A program made the position numbers and the translations under genes. A DNA stretch of 64,000 bases from Epichloe hybrida (lineage: Eukaryota > Ascomycota > Sordariomycetes > Hypocreales > Clavicipitaceae): positions 1,488,001 through 1,552,000 of the forward strand of contig JAFEKR010000009.1 in the NCBI GenBank assembly GCA_019022495.1, given 5' to 3'. Position 1 is the first letter of the stretch. The number at the start of each line of letters is the position of its first letter. Below the pieces are notes generated by a model that made no database searches, was not told the origin of the DNA, and saw only the letters and a list, made by a program, of their open reading frames with translations. Positions 14,682 through 25,330 of this stretch are shown here, piece after piece.

Positions 14682-15498
14682 TATTGAAATGTAGGGAGCT
14701 AGTTGCCAGCTAGCAACAGCTGTACAAGTGTAGCTTCTACGGTCAGGGACTAATAGAGCCACCACGTTAAATATTTAACGCAACGCAACGGAAGGTTTTG
14801 GCAGTTATTAACTAATTAAATTTAATCTAGATGACTTTTACAATATCTTATATACTAATAGAATTGATTTTAGTGATATTATACGAGTAATGCGGCTGTT
14901 AGATTAAGAGGTCTAGCTATCTAGCTAGGTTAAAAAGATCTTCTTCCTCTTATATACCTACTAACTATATCGGTAAATCTAGACCGCTAAAGAGGTCTTA
15001 CAGGCCACTTTTTGTTTTCTGCAAAATTCATTTGTATGTAAAATCCAAAAAATCGACTTACCACCATACAAACTAGCAACCTATATGCACTAAATTTTAG
15101 TTTAAAAAATATTCCTGCATAAAATAAAAGCCCTGTCTTCTAGCTTTAATTTGCTATATATAAGACTTTTGTATAACCTCTAGTTAAAGAGAAAATCGCT
15201 GTTAAAGATAGCTATAGGGTAACCTGCTTACGTCACCCTAGCTTACCTAATTACTAGTGGCGCTATGGTTGTGGCTACGCTTGTAGCCATAACGTAATTG
15301 AATAATCTATAATTAATAATTGATTTGGATTAGTTATTTACACGGTTAGTCATAGCTATTAACAGCTGCAACGTAGCTATTAATAGCCACCTTCGCGACT
15401 GTTAATAGCTATAGTGCAGCTGTTAGGCTTGCAATGCAAGCTAGTAATAGAAAGGTCCTTTAACTAGAAAGGGCTAAAAATAGGTCTTATTTTTAACA
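14682..15498 (-). repeat. Copia LTR, left (3' LTR in element orientation)
   Basis: Starts TATTGAAATG and ends TTTTTAACA on the plus strand; the element-sense ends were probably TGTTA...CAACA before damage. It is 817 bp, exactly the length of the partner at 21030-21846. Differences between the two are almost all C-to-T/G-to-A transitions (for example GTTGCCAG against GTTACTAG), so they reflect RIP rather than age. Confidence 0.9.
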
Positions 15499-18400
15499 CC
15501 CTCTCTACAAAAGAATTACGTATAAGCTAATTAAAAGCATACAAAGTGATATAGGGTAAACAAGAACTTTTTAGATAAAAACTAAAAATAAAAAAGGGAA
15601 AAACAGGAAAAGATAAAAGAGCCCCTTTTGAATTCCTAGCTATTGTTAAATATAGCTCCCTTTTTAGCGTTGTTCTTAGTTCCCTATTAAAGGGATTTAG
15701 TTGTTGGTTTTTAGTGATTATTAAGCCCTAAGAGCTTAATAAAGGCCTAATAAAGAGGTCTAGATAGAGGCTTTGTTAGACTGTCTGCAGGCATTAACTT
15801 TATATCTAGATATTCGATCTTAGCTAAACCCTCTAAAACCTATTGCCTAATATAGTTAAACTTAAGTAAGGTATGCTTTATACGGCTATGTAAGGCAGGG
15901 TTATAGGCAGTGGTTATAGCGCCTTAATTATCGCAATATATCTGGATAGGGGGAGAAATAGGGGTTTTTAGCTCCTTAAATAAGCCCTAAAGCCACTATA
16001 GCTCCCGGAAGGTCTTGCAAATAGCGTTAGCTTTAGCTTCTAATATTAATAGAGCTATTATACTAGCTTTCTTTAATTTCTAGCTAATAGGTCCGCTAGC
16101 TAGCTTAAATAGATAAGCGTAGGTTAATTTAGAGGTCTTTTTATCCCCTGCAAAATCACTATTATAATAACCTATTAGGCTTTTGCTAGCTATACCTTTA
16201 GGGTCTCCCCTATAGATTATAGCAAGGAATTTAGTCCCTAATAGGTACCTAAGTAAGTTTTTAGCTGCTTTTAGGTGCTCTATATAGGGCCTAGCTAGTG
16301 CTGTAAATAGCTACTAAAGTGTAAAAGCCATGTCTAGCCTTATAAGTAACATTAGGTACATTATAGTCCCTATAATGCACTAATAGAGCTTAATTTCGCT
16401 AGCTATTAAAAGCTTAGTGGTCTGCGTAGCTAAAACACCTAGCTAAAGAGATATGCTAATAGGCTTACTATCTAGCATATTAAATTAATTTAAAGCCTCT
16501 AAGATATACTAAGATTAATGAATTTTCAGGACCCTATTAGGTCTATCTTATACAATTTAAACCCCTAAGAAGAATTTAGCTAGCCCCCTATCTTCTATTA
16601 GATAGACTTTATAAAGTTCCTTTTTAAGTCTTTAGATATAATGTAAATCCGGTCTAATTAGAAGATAATCATTCACATACGTAATAATAAAGGTTTTAGT
16701 GGAGGAATTATAGAATATAGCTAGGTTAGAAATTAGAGGGCTAAATCCTAGGAACTTTAGCACTGTAATTAGTGCTTGTTATCACTCCCTTAAGCTTTGT
16801 TTTAGGCTATATAAAGATTTTTATAATAGAATTACTTAATCTTTAAAGGGTTTATAGCCAAAACTTTTAGCTAATTTAGCTAATTTAGGATTTGCTTTAA
16901 GGAATTTAATAAATCCATCTGGAATAACTATATAAATCTGTTATTATAGCTTACTATTAAGAAAAGCTCCTATAAAATCAACCTGTTTGATTTCCTAGTT
17001 ATTCTAAGCCACTAGGGCTAGTAAAATCCTCTAGCTAGGGGGAATGCTTGTGGCTGCAAAGGTCTCTAGATAATCTAGACCTTTGATTTGCATAAATCCC
17101 TTAGCAACGAGTTAGGCCTTGTATTTTAAAGGCTTATTTTCTTTATCCTTTTTAAGCTTATAAATAAGCCTATTCTTTAGTACTTTTCGGCCCTTAGGTA
17201 CTTAGTCTTTCCCTATAAATTTAAAAGTACTAGCCTTTAGAAGCTATTTGTATTCCTTATACATAGCTTCTATCTATTTATCCCTTTTAGGGCTAGATAT
17301 AGCTTACTTCCAGGTCTTAGGTTTAGGGCTATTAGGGTTGTTTTCCTTTAGCTTCTCCTATACCTTAAAGCAGATTTCTTTTATAAAATCTAGAGAAGAA
17401 GGGGAACTAATATTAACATCTATAGGGTTAATATTAGGGTCGAAGTCAGTAATTTTGTTAAAATCAAGGTCCGGAGTCGAAATCTGATTTTCTGGTGAAG
17501 TTACGGGCGTGGCCTCCTCTAAGGCCTTTAGAATCGGTTCCTTAGGGGGTTATACAGGCCCTATAGGGTGTTTTTCTTAACCTATAGGGGGACCTCCTAT
17601 GTTATCTATAGGGTAATCCTTTAAACCTTGATTTAGATCTTGATCTTCTAAATTATTTTCCCCCTCTAAAGGGTTATCCCCTATAGAAAGCCTAGGTAAT
17701 CCTTTAGAGACAGGACCTATAGGCTTTATAATCTTAATAAAGCTAGTCTTTGTAACTAGCCTTTTAGAGGGGATATACACTAGGTAAGTGTTAGAACCTA
17801 GTGTAGCTAATAACCTTCTAGGGATAGTCCTAGCTACTAACTTCTAGGCTTTAGGTCGTTTTTCTAGGGGGATTAGAATCTCACAGTGAGATCCTATGGC
17901 TCTAATACTGCTAATATTAGTTATATAGGGCTGATTTAGCTCCCTAGCTAGCAGTTGTTTAGGGCTTTTATCCTTTATGGTATTAGTAGTTATATTAACT
18001 AGGTTAATAACTGTAAGTAAGACAAAACACTATAGATATAAGGGTAATTTTGCCCACTAGATAGTAGCCCTTAATCAATCTAGAATAGTATGAATTAAAC
18101 GCTTTACTAATCCATTTTGCTTATGGATATAAGGACTAGAAGTCATAAATTTGATCCCTTTAGAATTTAACTAAGTTTAACAACTAGAATCGATTTCTTA
18201 GCCCCCATCAAAGTGAAGGTGCCTAGGATATTAACCTAGTTGATTTTTAAGCCCTCTAAAGAAGCCCTTAATAGCCCTATAAACAGTTAGGCCTTCCTTA
18301 TTAGGTAATAAGAACACCCACTTATATCTAGTTTTTCGATTAACTAGAAATAAGCAAATTGACTGTTTATTGTACGGTATAGGGCTAATTTTTAGCGTAT

Positions 18401-20699
18401 CCCCCTCTATTCGATCTAGAGCTCTAGGGGGGTTAGGGATAGCTAATTTCCTAGGTCTTCTAACTACCTTAGATTAATCATAAGCTATACATTTAAAGTC
18501 TTTATCCTTAATTTTAGAAAAATCAGGGATTCCTTTAGTTATAAGGCTTGTTTTCTTTAGCAAATAAAGCCCTAGGTGCCCTAATCATACATGCCATAGG
18601 CTAGCTAGTTCTAGTAACTTTTAATATTAAAGGTCTTTAGGGCCTGAATTAGGGTCTAGATTTGGGTCTAGATTAGGGCCCTCTCCGTTAGTCCCCTACT
18701 GCGCCCCTTAAGAACCATAGGCCTCTTAGGGAGGTATTAGGGATCTTTTTCCTTCACTAAGGCCCTCTAACACCCCTAAATCTATATCTTTAGATTTATA
18801 AGGGACCTAACCTAGGGCTATAGGCGTTGGAGAAGGGACTAAATCCCCTAAATCATCCCGTACGACTTCTTCAATATTATCATCATTTTCGTTAATTGCA
18901 GCGATCTCGTCTAAATCAGAAGCCTAATCTGGCTTTTTAGAGGGAATTTGAACCTCTATAGGGTAGCTAATCGGATAGCTATGACCCCTAAAGCTAGCAT
19001 AGGTAAAAGGTTAGATATAATGAGATTTTTTACAGGGCCCTTTATGTAACGTTAGTGTAGTTTAGTTTTTAACGTGAAAGAAAAAACCATGTTTTTCTAT
19101 ATCTAGGGTAGCAATATAAGACCTATCTTTAAGATAAAGATGGTTTTTTATAAAGCAACCGCTAGATATATAGTAAATAAGGCCACTAACTATATTAACA
19201 TTAAGCTAAGGAAAATATAGAGCATCCTTTAGCACTAAGGTCCTATATTTATTAGGTTTCTTTTAATATAAGACCTCAAAAATAGCACTACCGTGACCCT
19301 TAGGATAAATAGGACTACCACTGGTTATAATAGGGTTAGATTCCCCCTTCTTAAAAGGGGTATAATCCCTAAAGACCTCCCTAGAATTAACTATATATAC
19401 AGTCAAACCTGTATTATATAATAGGGCCTTTTTCATGTCTTTACTATAATAATTAAAACCATTTAAGGTATTAATTTCTTGATTTTCATTATCCAAATTA
19501 CTAGAGCTAGAATTAGAGCTACTATTGCTAGAGCTCTTATAACTAGTCTTGTAATTACTAGGTTTCTTGTACGGATTAAGTACTCCGTTAGAAAGGTTGT
19601 AATTTCCTAGTATAAAAGAACCCTCTGTAAGTTCTTTAGTATCCTTTTTATCTGATTTTTAACCCTTTTACTTCTTTTTTTTCTTATTAGAATTAGAAGA
19701 GCCCTTATTTTCTTTAGAGCCTTCTTTCTTCTTCTTCTAACCTTTAAGGGCCTTTTCCTTGTCTTTAGCACCCTTTTCTAGGTCTTTAGCCCTATAATTC
19801 AGGGCTTTGGCTACTGTAGATAACTTATCCCTCTGTTTAGCTAGAAGGTTTGCTATTAGAAATTCAAGATTTAGTGCTTCTAGGGGGACCCCTATAGCCC
19901 TATTTGTGCGCATGCTAAATCGTTGCCTCTTAGCCTACTAGGGGAAGGTTAATTTTAGGGATTGAAGATATTAATTAACCTAATCTATAGGATTAATTAG
20001 GACCCCTAAAATCAATAATCTAGCTAGTAGATTATTAAAGACCGCATTAAAGGCTTCTAAAGTCCCCTTATAACTATGAAAATTTAGGTTATGAAATTCA
20101 GAATATAGGGACCCCCTCTGGATTTTAACGCTATGTGAATATTGCCTAACAAGTAAATTATAGGCTTCTTCAGGTGATTTTTGCCATGTTATAGCGGCTT
20201 AGGGGCCTTCCGTATAACTATCCCTTAGTAACATTAGGATAATAGCTTAGTTAGCGTCCCCTAGCACCCTAGAAATATCCGGATTATCTAGAAAATTAGG
20301 CATGCCTAAAGCTCTAAATTAGATAGTTAGGGCTTGTTTCTATTAATTAAAATTTTTAGCTCCTTTAAGCTTAGTAGTCTTAGGGAAGCTATAAACCCTC
20401 TTATTAAATTCCTTAATAATCAAATTATTAAAGGCAGCTTATACAGAGCTAGATTCAGGCACCTTATCTTGCTAAATAGGCTGTTAAACTTGCTACTAAC
20501 TAGCAGGCTTAGTAGCTTCCACACCCTCTATAGGTCTATTATTAATAGCTAAGGTTAAGGACTCTAGCTTCTGTATTACTAGATTAATAGCATTTTGTTG
20601 TCTAATAACCTGCTCTTTTAGCTAGTTATTTAGAACCTCTTACTCACTAAGATTAGGGACTGGAGGTCCCTAACCTTATTAATTAGTAGCTATCTTCTA

Positions 20700-20975
20700 A
20701 TTTTATAGAAGGGAAGTCTTCTATTTATACTAAAATTCCTTTTTATAGAAGGGAAAAGCTTCTATCCGCGCTAAATTTCCTTTTTATAGAAGGGAAAAGC
20801 TTTTATTCTTACTAAACTTCCTTTTTATAGAAGGGAAAGCTTCTATATTGCTTGTGCGCTTCCTGTTTTATAGAAGGGAAGTCTTCTATAACCATAATGA
20901 TTCCTTTTTTATAGAAGGGAATAGCTTTTATCTTACAGGTCCTTCCTGTTTTATAAAAGGGAAGTCTTCTATAAC
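20700..20975. repeat. Tandem hairpin array in the copia 5' leader
   Basis: Seven copies of a roughly 35-45 bp spaced unit built around TTTTATAGAAGGGAA followed by GTCTTCTAT or GCTTCTAT. Each unit can fold: ATAGAAG pairs with CTTCTAT around a 4-6 nt loop. Spacer sequences between the hairpins differ. The array sits between the primer-binding side of the right LTR and the start of gag, i.e. in the 5' untranslated leader of the element's RNA. Confidence 0.8.
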
Positions 20976-21015
20976 TATATGTAAAGTGCACTAGAAAGAA
21001 TTTTATAGTAATAGA

Positions 21016-21029
21016 CTAGGCTTATAACC
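21016..21029 (-). other. Primer-binding site, half-tRNA type
   Basis: Directly inside the 5' LTR, the element sense reads AGGTTATAAGCCTA. Undoing one RIP-type change gives a GGTTATGAGCC core, complementary to the anticodon arm of initiator tRNA-Met. That is the half-tRNA primer used by Drosophila copia and yeast Ty5 rather than the tRNA 3' end. The assignment is by memory of that sequence. Confidence 0.6.
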
Positions 21030-21846
21030 TATTAAAATATAAGGAGCTAGTTACTAGCTAGCAACAGCTATACAAGTGTAGCTTCTACGGTCAGGGACTA
21101 ATAGAGCCACCACGTTAAATATTTAACGTAACGTAACGGAAGGTTTTAGCAGTTATTAACTAATTAAATTTAATCTAGATGACTTTTATAATATCTTATA
21201 TACTAATAGAATTGATTTTAGTGATGTTATATAGGCAATGCAGCTATTGGATTAAGAGGTCTAGCTATCTAGCTAGGTTAAAAAGATCTTTTTCCTCTTA
21301 TATACTTACTAACTATATTGGTGGATCTAGACTGCTAAAGAGGTCTTATAGGCTACTTTTTATTTTCCGCAAAATTTATTTATATGTAAAATCCAAAAAA
21401 TTAACTCACCACTATATAAACTAGTAACCTATATGCACTAAATTTTAGTCTAAAAAATATTCCTATATAAAATGAAAGCCTTATCTTCTAGCTTTAATTT
21501 GCTATATATAAGACTTTTGTATAACCTCTAGTTAAAGAGAAAATCGCTGTTAAAGATAGCTATAGGGTAACCTACTTATGTCACCCTAGCTTACCTAATT
21601 ACTAGTGGCGCTGCGGTTATAGCTACGCTTGTAGTCACAACGCAATTGAATAATCCACAATTAATAATTGATTTGGATTAGTTATCCACACGGTTAGTCG
21701 TAGCTGTTAATAGCTACAACGTAGCTATTGACAGCCACCTTCGCGACCGTTAACAGCTGCAGTGCAGCTGTCAGGCTTGCAATGCAAGCTAGTAATAGAA
21801 AGGTCCTTTAACTAGAAAGGGCTAAAAATAGGTCTTATTTTTAACA
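21030..21846 (-). repeat. Copia LTR, right (5' LTR in element orientation)
   Basis: 817 bp, starts TATTAAAATAT and ends TTTTTAACA on the plus strand, followed at once by target duplication ATATT. It carries an open frame of 81 codons (21179-21424, plus strand) that is broken in the partner LTR, so I do not call it a gene. Confidence 0.9.
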
Positions 21847-22528
21847 ATATTAATACTAAGTATATACTTTATTAACTTCTTATTATTTATTTAGATTTAT
21901 TAACTAATTATATTATATTAGTTTAAGGTATTTTTAATTAAAATAATAATAATAAATTATAGAAATAGTAAATAATTAGTAGTAATAGTAAATAAAAGAA
22001 TAAGTTAGTTTTTCTTAAAGTTATATTAGTAAAATAAAGTAATAAGTATAATAGTATTATTAAAAAGGTATAATATTATACATAACCCTAGTTATAGTAA
22101 AATCCTTAAAAAAAGGTAAATATTATAAATTCTATAACTAATTAAGTAAAATAGGTAATAATAAAAGCTTCTATATAACTAGCTTTCTTTTAATCCTTAT
22201 AATAACATTATATAGTAAGAAGGCCCACTTTTTTTTTACTAACACTAATTTGTAGTTTTTATAGTTAGTGTAGTTAGTAACTACACTAACTACACTACAC
22301 TATAAGCAAAAAAAAACTACAATACACTATACTATAAAAGAAAAAAAACTACATTACACTAACTACAAAAAAAAAAAACTATAATACATTAACTACAAGA
22401 AAAAAAAACTACATTATAAATACAAAATTTTCCTAAAAACTACACTAACTACACTACAAACAATACTCTAGCCCTAAGTAAGTAGCTTATTTTATAATTA
22501 AGGTTAATTATATGTAAGGGAGGTATTA

Positions 22529-22798
22529 TATTAGGAGCGTAGAGGTTAAAGATAGGATATTTATTAAAGCAGGTCTTTAGAGAACCTTTAGGCTATATAA
22601 ATAACAAAGAGGCTAGCTAGCTATAAGATAGCTATATGCTTATAAAGCAAGGTATTTATTAAAGACTATATATATTATTAGTGCTAGGTTAGAGATTAAA
22701 ACCTTTATGCACCTGCCCTTAGCTAGTATCTATCTAGTAGTGACTGTAATAGTCTTAGCTATTACTTCGTTCTTAACCTTTCGGTGCAAGCCATGACA
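22529..22798 (+). repeat. 270-bp LTR-like unit A
   Basis: Begins TATTAGGAGCG (undamaged partner TGTTAGGAGCG) and ends AAGCCATGACA, so TG...CA ends as in LTRs. It is the inverted partner of 23950-24219, equal in length (270 bp) and differing mainly by RIP-type transitions. The 5 bp to its right, TCTAG (22799-22803), are the reverse complement of the 5 bp right of unit B (CTAGA, 24220-24224). No matching duplication is seen on its left. Confidence 0.75.
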
Positions 22799-23949
22799 TC
22801 TAGCCTTTATAATCCTATAGTGGGGCTTAATTACCTCTATTATTATGCCTTTTAGAAAGAGGTATATAATTTACTTTAGTAACTTTATAATAATTAGCCT
22901 ATTTAGGGTTATTTAGGATTAAATATAAGCTTATATAATATCTTATAGCTAAAGGTAAATTCCTTTCCGCTTTAATAATAGAGTAAGGGCTATAATAATC
23001 TATTAGCTTAATTACTATATTATTAGTAATTAGGTTAAGATAGCCTCTTTTCCTCTATTATTATGCCCTTACACAATAAGGCGTGACTTCTTATATAGTA
23101 ATTTAGTGCCTTTGCCTTTAATCTCTTAGACTATATAAGAATTAAAGATCTAGTAGCCTCTACGCTTTGCTAGATTAAACATTATGAATTTAAATATATT
23201 ACAAGCTTATAAGGTATTAATCTTAGCTTAGTTAGATTGTTTAAAGGGGCTTCCTAGGGTTATAATCTTCCTTTCTTAGTGGAGTTAAAGGGTAAGCTTC
23301 TAGTTAGCCTCTTCTTTTACTATAATAAATGCTATATTTAGCACTTCTCTAGTTATAATCTCTTTAAATAATACCTTCTCTTAGTCTTTATTAATAAATA
23401 TAAGGGGATCTATAAGTCTAATAGCTTTATTAGGATTATAAGCCTAGGCTATAATTACCTTTATTTTTACTACCTTAAGGTAATTAGCTTTATAGCTTCC
23501 TATAGAGGTAGCTTTTACTACTATAAGGTAAGCTATAAGTTCTTTAACTTTATAGCTTCCTATAGAATTACCTTTAGCTTTAATAGCCTCTATAGGCTTT
23601 TCTATACCCTTATTAATATAGAATTAAACTATAAGGTTTTTCCTTAGCCTCCCTTACTTTCTCTTTACTAGTATTTTTTCTTTCTTTTCCTTTACCTTAC
23701 TATTCTTTACTAGTAGCTTATTTTCTCTAGCCCCCTTATAAGAAGGAGCTATCTTATAAGGAGAGGCCTCTAGGCCTAGGTTATATTCCTTAATATTCTA
23801 AAGGCTTTACTTATTAGCCTTTATATACTATAAGTCCTTATAGTATAGCTTTACTACTATAAAGTAAAACTTAGCTAGGCTATAGGGTATTTTAACTATA
23901 TAAGTCTCCTTATCTATAGCTAATAGCTTATAAGGGCTATGCTATTTGC
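22799..23949 (-). mobile_element. Inverted middle segment of a Ty1/copia relic
   Basis: On the minus strand from 23937 downward one reads SPYKLLAIDKETYIVKI and VVKLYYKD (family: integrase C-terminal end, GPYKLLAIDGE and VVKPYY), a low-complexity linker, then the start of reverse transcriptase. The segment ends with EVIKPHYRIIKA at about 22837-22799, matching the first half of the copia motif KPLYGIPEAGTHWW. The second half starts on the opposite strand at 24220. So this piece is flipped relative to 24220-25330. Stops are frequent. Confidence 0.75.
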
Positions 23950-24219
23950 TGTCACGGCTTGCACCGAAAGGTTAAGAACGAAGTGATAGCTAAGACTATC
24001 GCAGTCACTACTAGATAGATACTAGCTAGGGGCAGGTGCGTGAAGGTTTTAATCTCTAACCTAGCACTAATAATATGCGTAGTCTTTAATAAATACCTTG
24101 CTTTATAAGCATATAGCTATCTTATAGCTAGCTAGCCTCTTTGTTATTTGCATAGCCTAAAGGTTCTCTAAAGACCTGCTTCGATGAACATCCTATCTTT
24201 GACCTCTGCGCTCCTAACA
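23950..24219 (-). repeat. 270-bp LTR-like unit B, inverted to unit A
   Basis: Plus strand starts TGTCACGGCTTGCACC and ends CGCTCCTAACA; the reverse complement begins TGTTAGGAGCGCAGAGG and ends GTGACA. It keeps more CG sites than unit A. Followed by CTAGA at 24220-24224, which pairs with the TCTAG next to unit A as the two copies of one target duplication if 22799-23949 has been inverted. Best reading: a solo LTR that inserted into the reverse transcriptase region of a copia element. Confidence 0.75.
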
Positions 24220-25330
24220 CTAGAACCCACTAGTAAGTAATATATTTTTGCCACTATAGGGATAATCTTAATATAATAACCTTAATATATAATCCTTACT
24301 TACTAGTTATAGCCCTAAATAACAAAAACCTCTTTAGCATTATAGGAATATAAATAAATAACACGCTAGGCCTTAGTAATAATAACTTCTTTAAGAAAGA
24401 AAAAAGAGAGCTTTAGAAGGCAAAGTTTATAGCTAAAGAGAAGCAATACCTAATAACTATAAATCCCCTTATTTTTAATAGCTATATCCTAACCTAAAAC
24501 GCTAATAACTCCCTAACCCTAACCTAAAAGAGCTAAAGTTAGAAGATTAAGGAAATTAACCCTTAATTACTAATAGTAAGGTAAGATTATATAGAGCAAA
24601 GAGCCTAAGGAAGCTATATTATAATAGTCTATTAACTAGAAGTATTATATAACCTATTAATTACTATATAACACTAAGAACCCTTTACTAATAATATCTT
24701 ATAACTTAATAAACACCTTAAGTAGTAAATTAAGAATTAGTAGTAAGGGCTATAGTATATTCCCTTAACTCTTAAGGAAGCAAAGCTCTTTATATTTATA
24801 AATAGGTCTCTTACTAATTATAAAGACCTTATCTTATAGATTAAATATATTATTATAGTTAGTAATAAAGTAATAAAGAAAAATAATACCTTTATCTTAA
24901 AAGGGAATATTATTATATATAGCTCTATAAAAAGCAAGCGTGTAACCTATAGCACACTTATATCTAAGCTATATAGCATAGTATAAGGCGCTAATATTAT
25001 ATACATAATAGCTATAACCCTTAATATAATTATAGACTAATTAAAGATACCTTAAATCCTAATAATTCTCTATATAGACTCTTTCTTATTATATAAATAC
25101 CTTATAAAGCTAGGTATAATAAAAGAGAAGTAGCTAATAATTAATATTATAGCCCTTTAGTAGTTATATAAGAGGAGGGAGGTCTATAAAGTTAGATAGA
25201 TTAATAGTGGCAATAATCTAGCTAATGTAATAACAAAGGCATTACTAAATTTAGCCCTTTTAGCCTTAATTAATTTAAATAAATTAATAATTTATATAAA
25301 AGGCTAGGTTAAGAGACCTATAAGGTTAGG
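24220..25330 (+). mobile_element. 3' part of a Ty1/copia relic (RT end and RNase H)
   Basis: The plus strand, through stops, reads ARTH, IYNPYLLV, a damaged metal-site region, NPLIFNSYILT, LTLKEAKLFIFINRSL, ILYIDSFLLYKYLIKLGI, RREVYKVRXINSGNNLANVI and KLIIYIKGXVKR. These match the copia order of RT thumb, then RNase H with SxSLYECLVKLG, RREIxEVRWI and NPADAxTK blocks. The catalytic YVDD motif is not preserved (IXINN region near 24340). The upstream half of the RT lies inverted at 22799-23949. This element is distinct from the copia at 14682 but related through its LTR end. Confidence 0.8.

Larger units (their letters stand above)
14682..21846 (-). mobile_element. Structurally complete Ty1/copia retrotransposon, RIP-damaged
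   Basis: Two 817-bp LTRs, 5-bp target duplication ATATT (14677-14681 and 21847-21851), a primer site and a purine tract next to the left LTR (15499-15515 on the minus strand). Reading the minus strand: gag (about 20680-19650), protease region with VYIVNSRE near 19400 (family: VDSGA-like site), zinc-binding and integrase (about 19250-18000), linker, reverse transcriptase (about 17250-16200) with YVND at 16669-16680 in place of YVDD, and RNase H (about 16130-15740) ending in the ADSLTKPLS-like motif typical of copia. Stops are frequent, but far fewer than in the gypsy and hAT-like hosts, and many CG dinucleotides remain. This fits a younger insertion. Probably dead: catalytic Asp-to-Asn changes and many nonsense codons. 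Confidence 0.85.
6365..22470. mobile_element. hAT-like inverted-repeat element, copy 2, split by nested insertions
   Basis: The left end is CAGAGTATTG and the right end CAATACTCTA. Flanking 8-bp repeats are GCCTTAAG (6357-6364) and GCCCTAAG (22471-22478), which differ by one RIP-type C-to-T change. The element's own sequence survives as three pieces: 6365-7240, 13821-14681 (minus a short LINE fragment) and 21847-22470. The left arm (about 6545-7100) is inverted in the right pieces (about 14490-14680 and 21870-22230). The short subterminal GTAGTTAGTGTAGT words are present at both ends. Copy 1 lacks part of the right arm that copy 2 keeps. No transposase was found. It inserted into the gypsy RNase H region and later served as landing site for a LINE and a copia element. 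Confidence 0.75.

Noticed and set aside
17248..17780. Short open frames on both strands inside the copia element
   Set aside because: They lie in the RT-integrase linker of the damaged polyprotein and are explained by the element.
21179..21424. Open frame of 81 codons inside the right copia LTR
   Set aside because: The matching region in the left LTR (from about 14831) is interrupted by stops, and the frame has no recognisable domain; likely chance.
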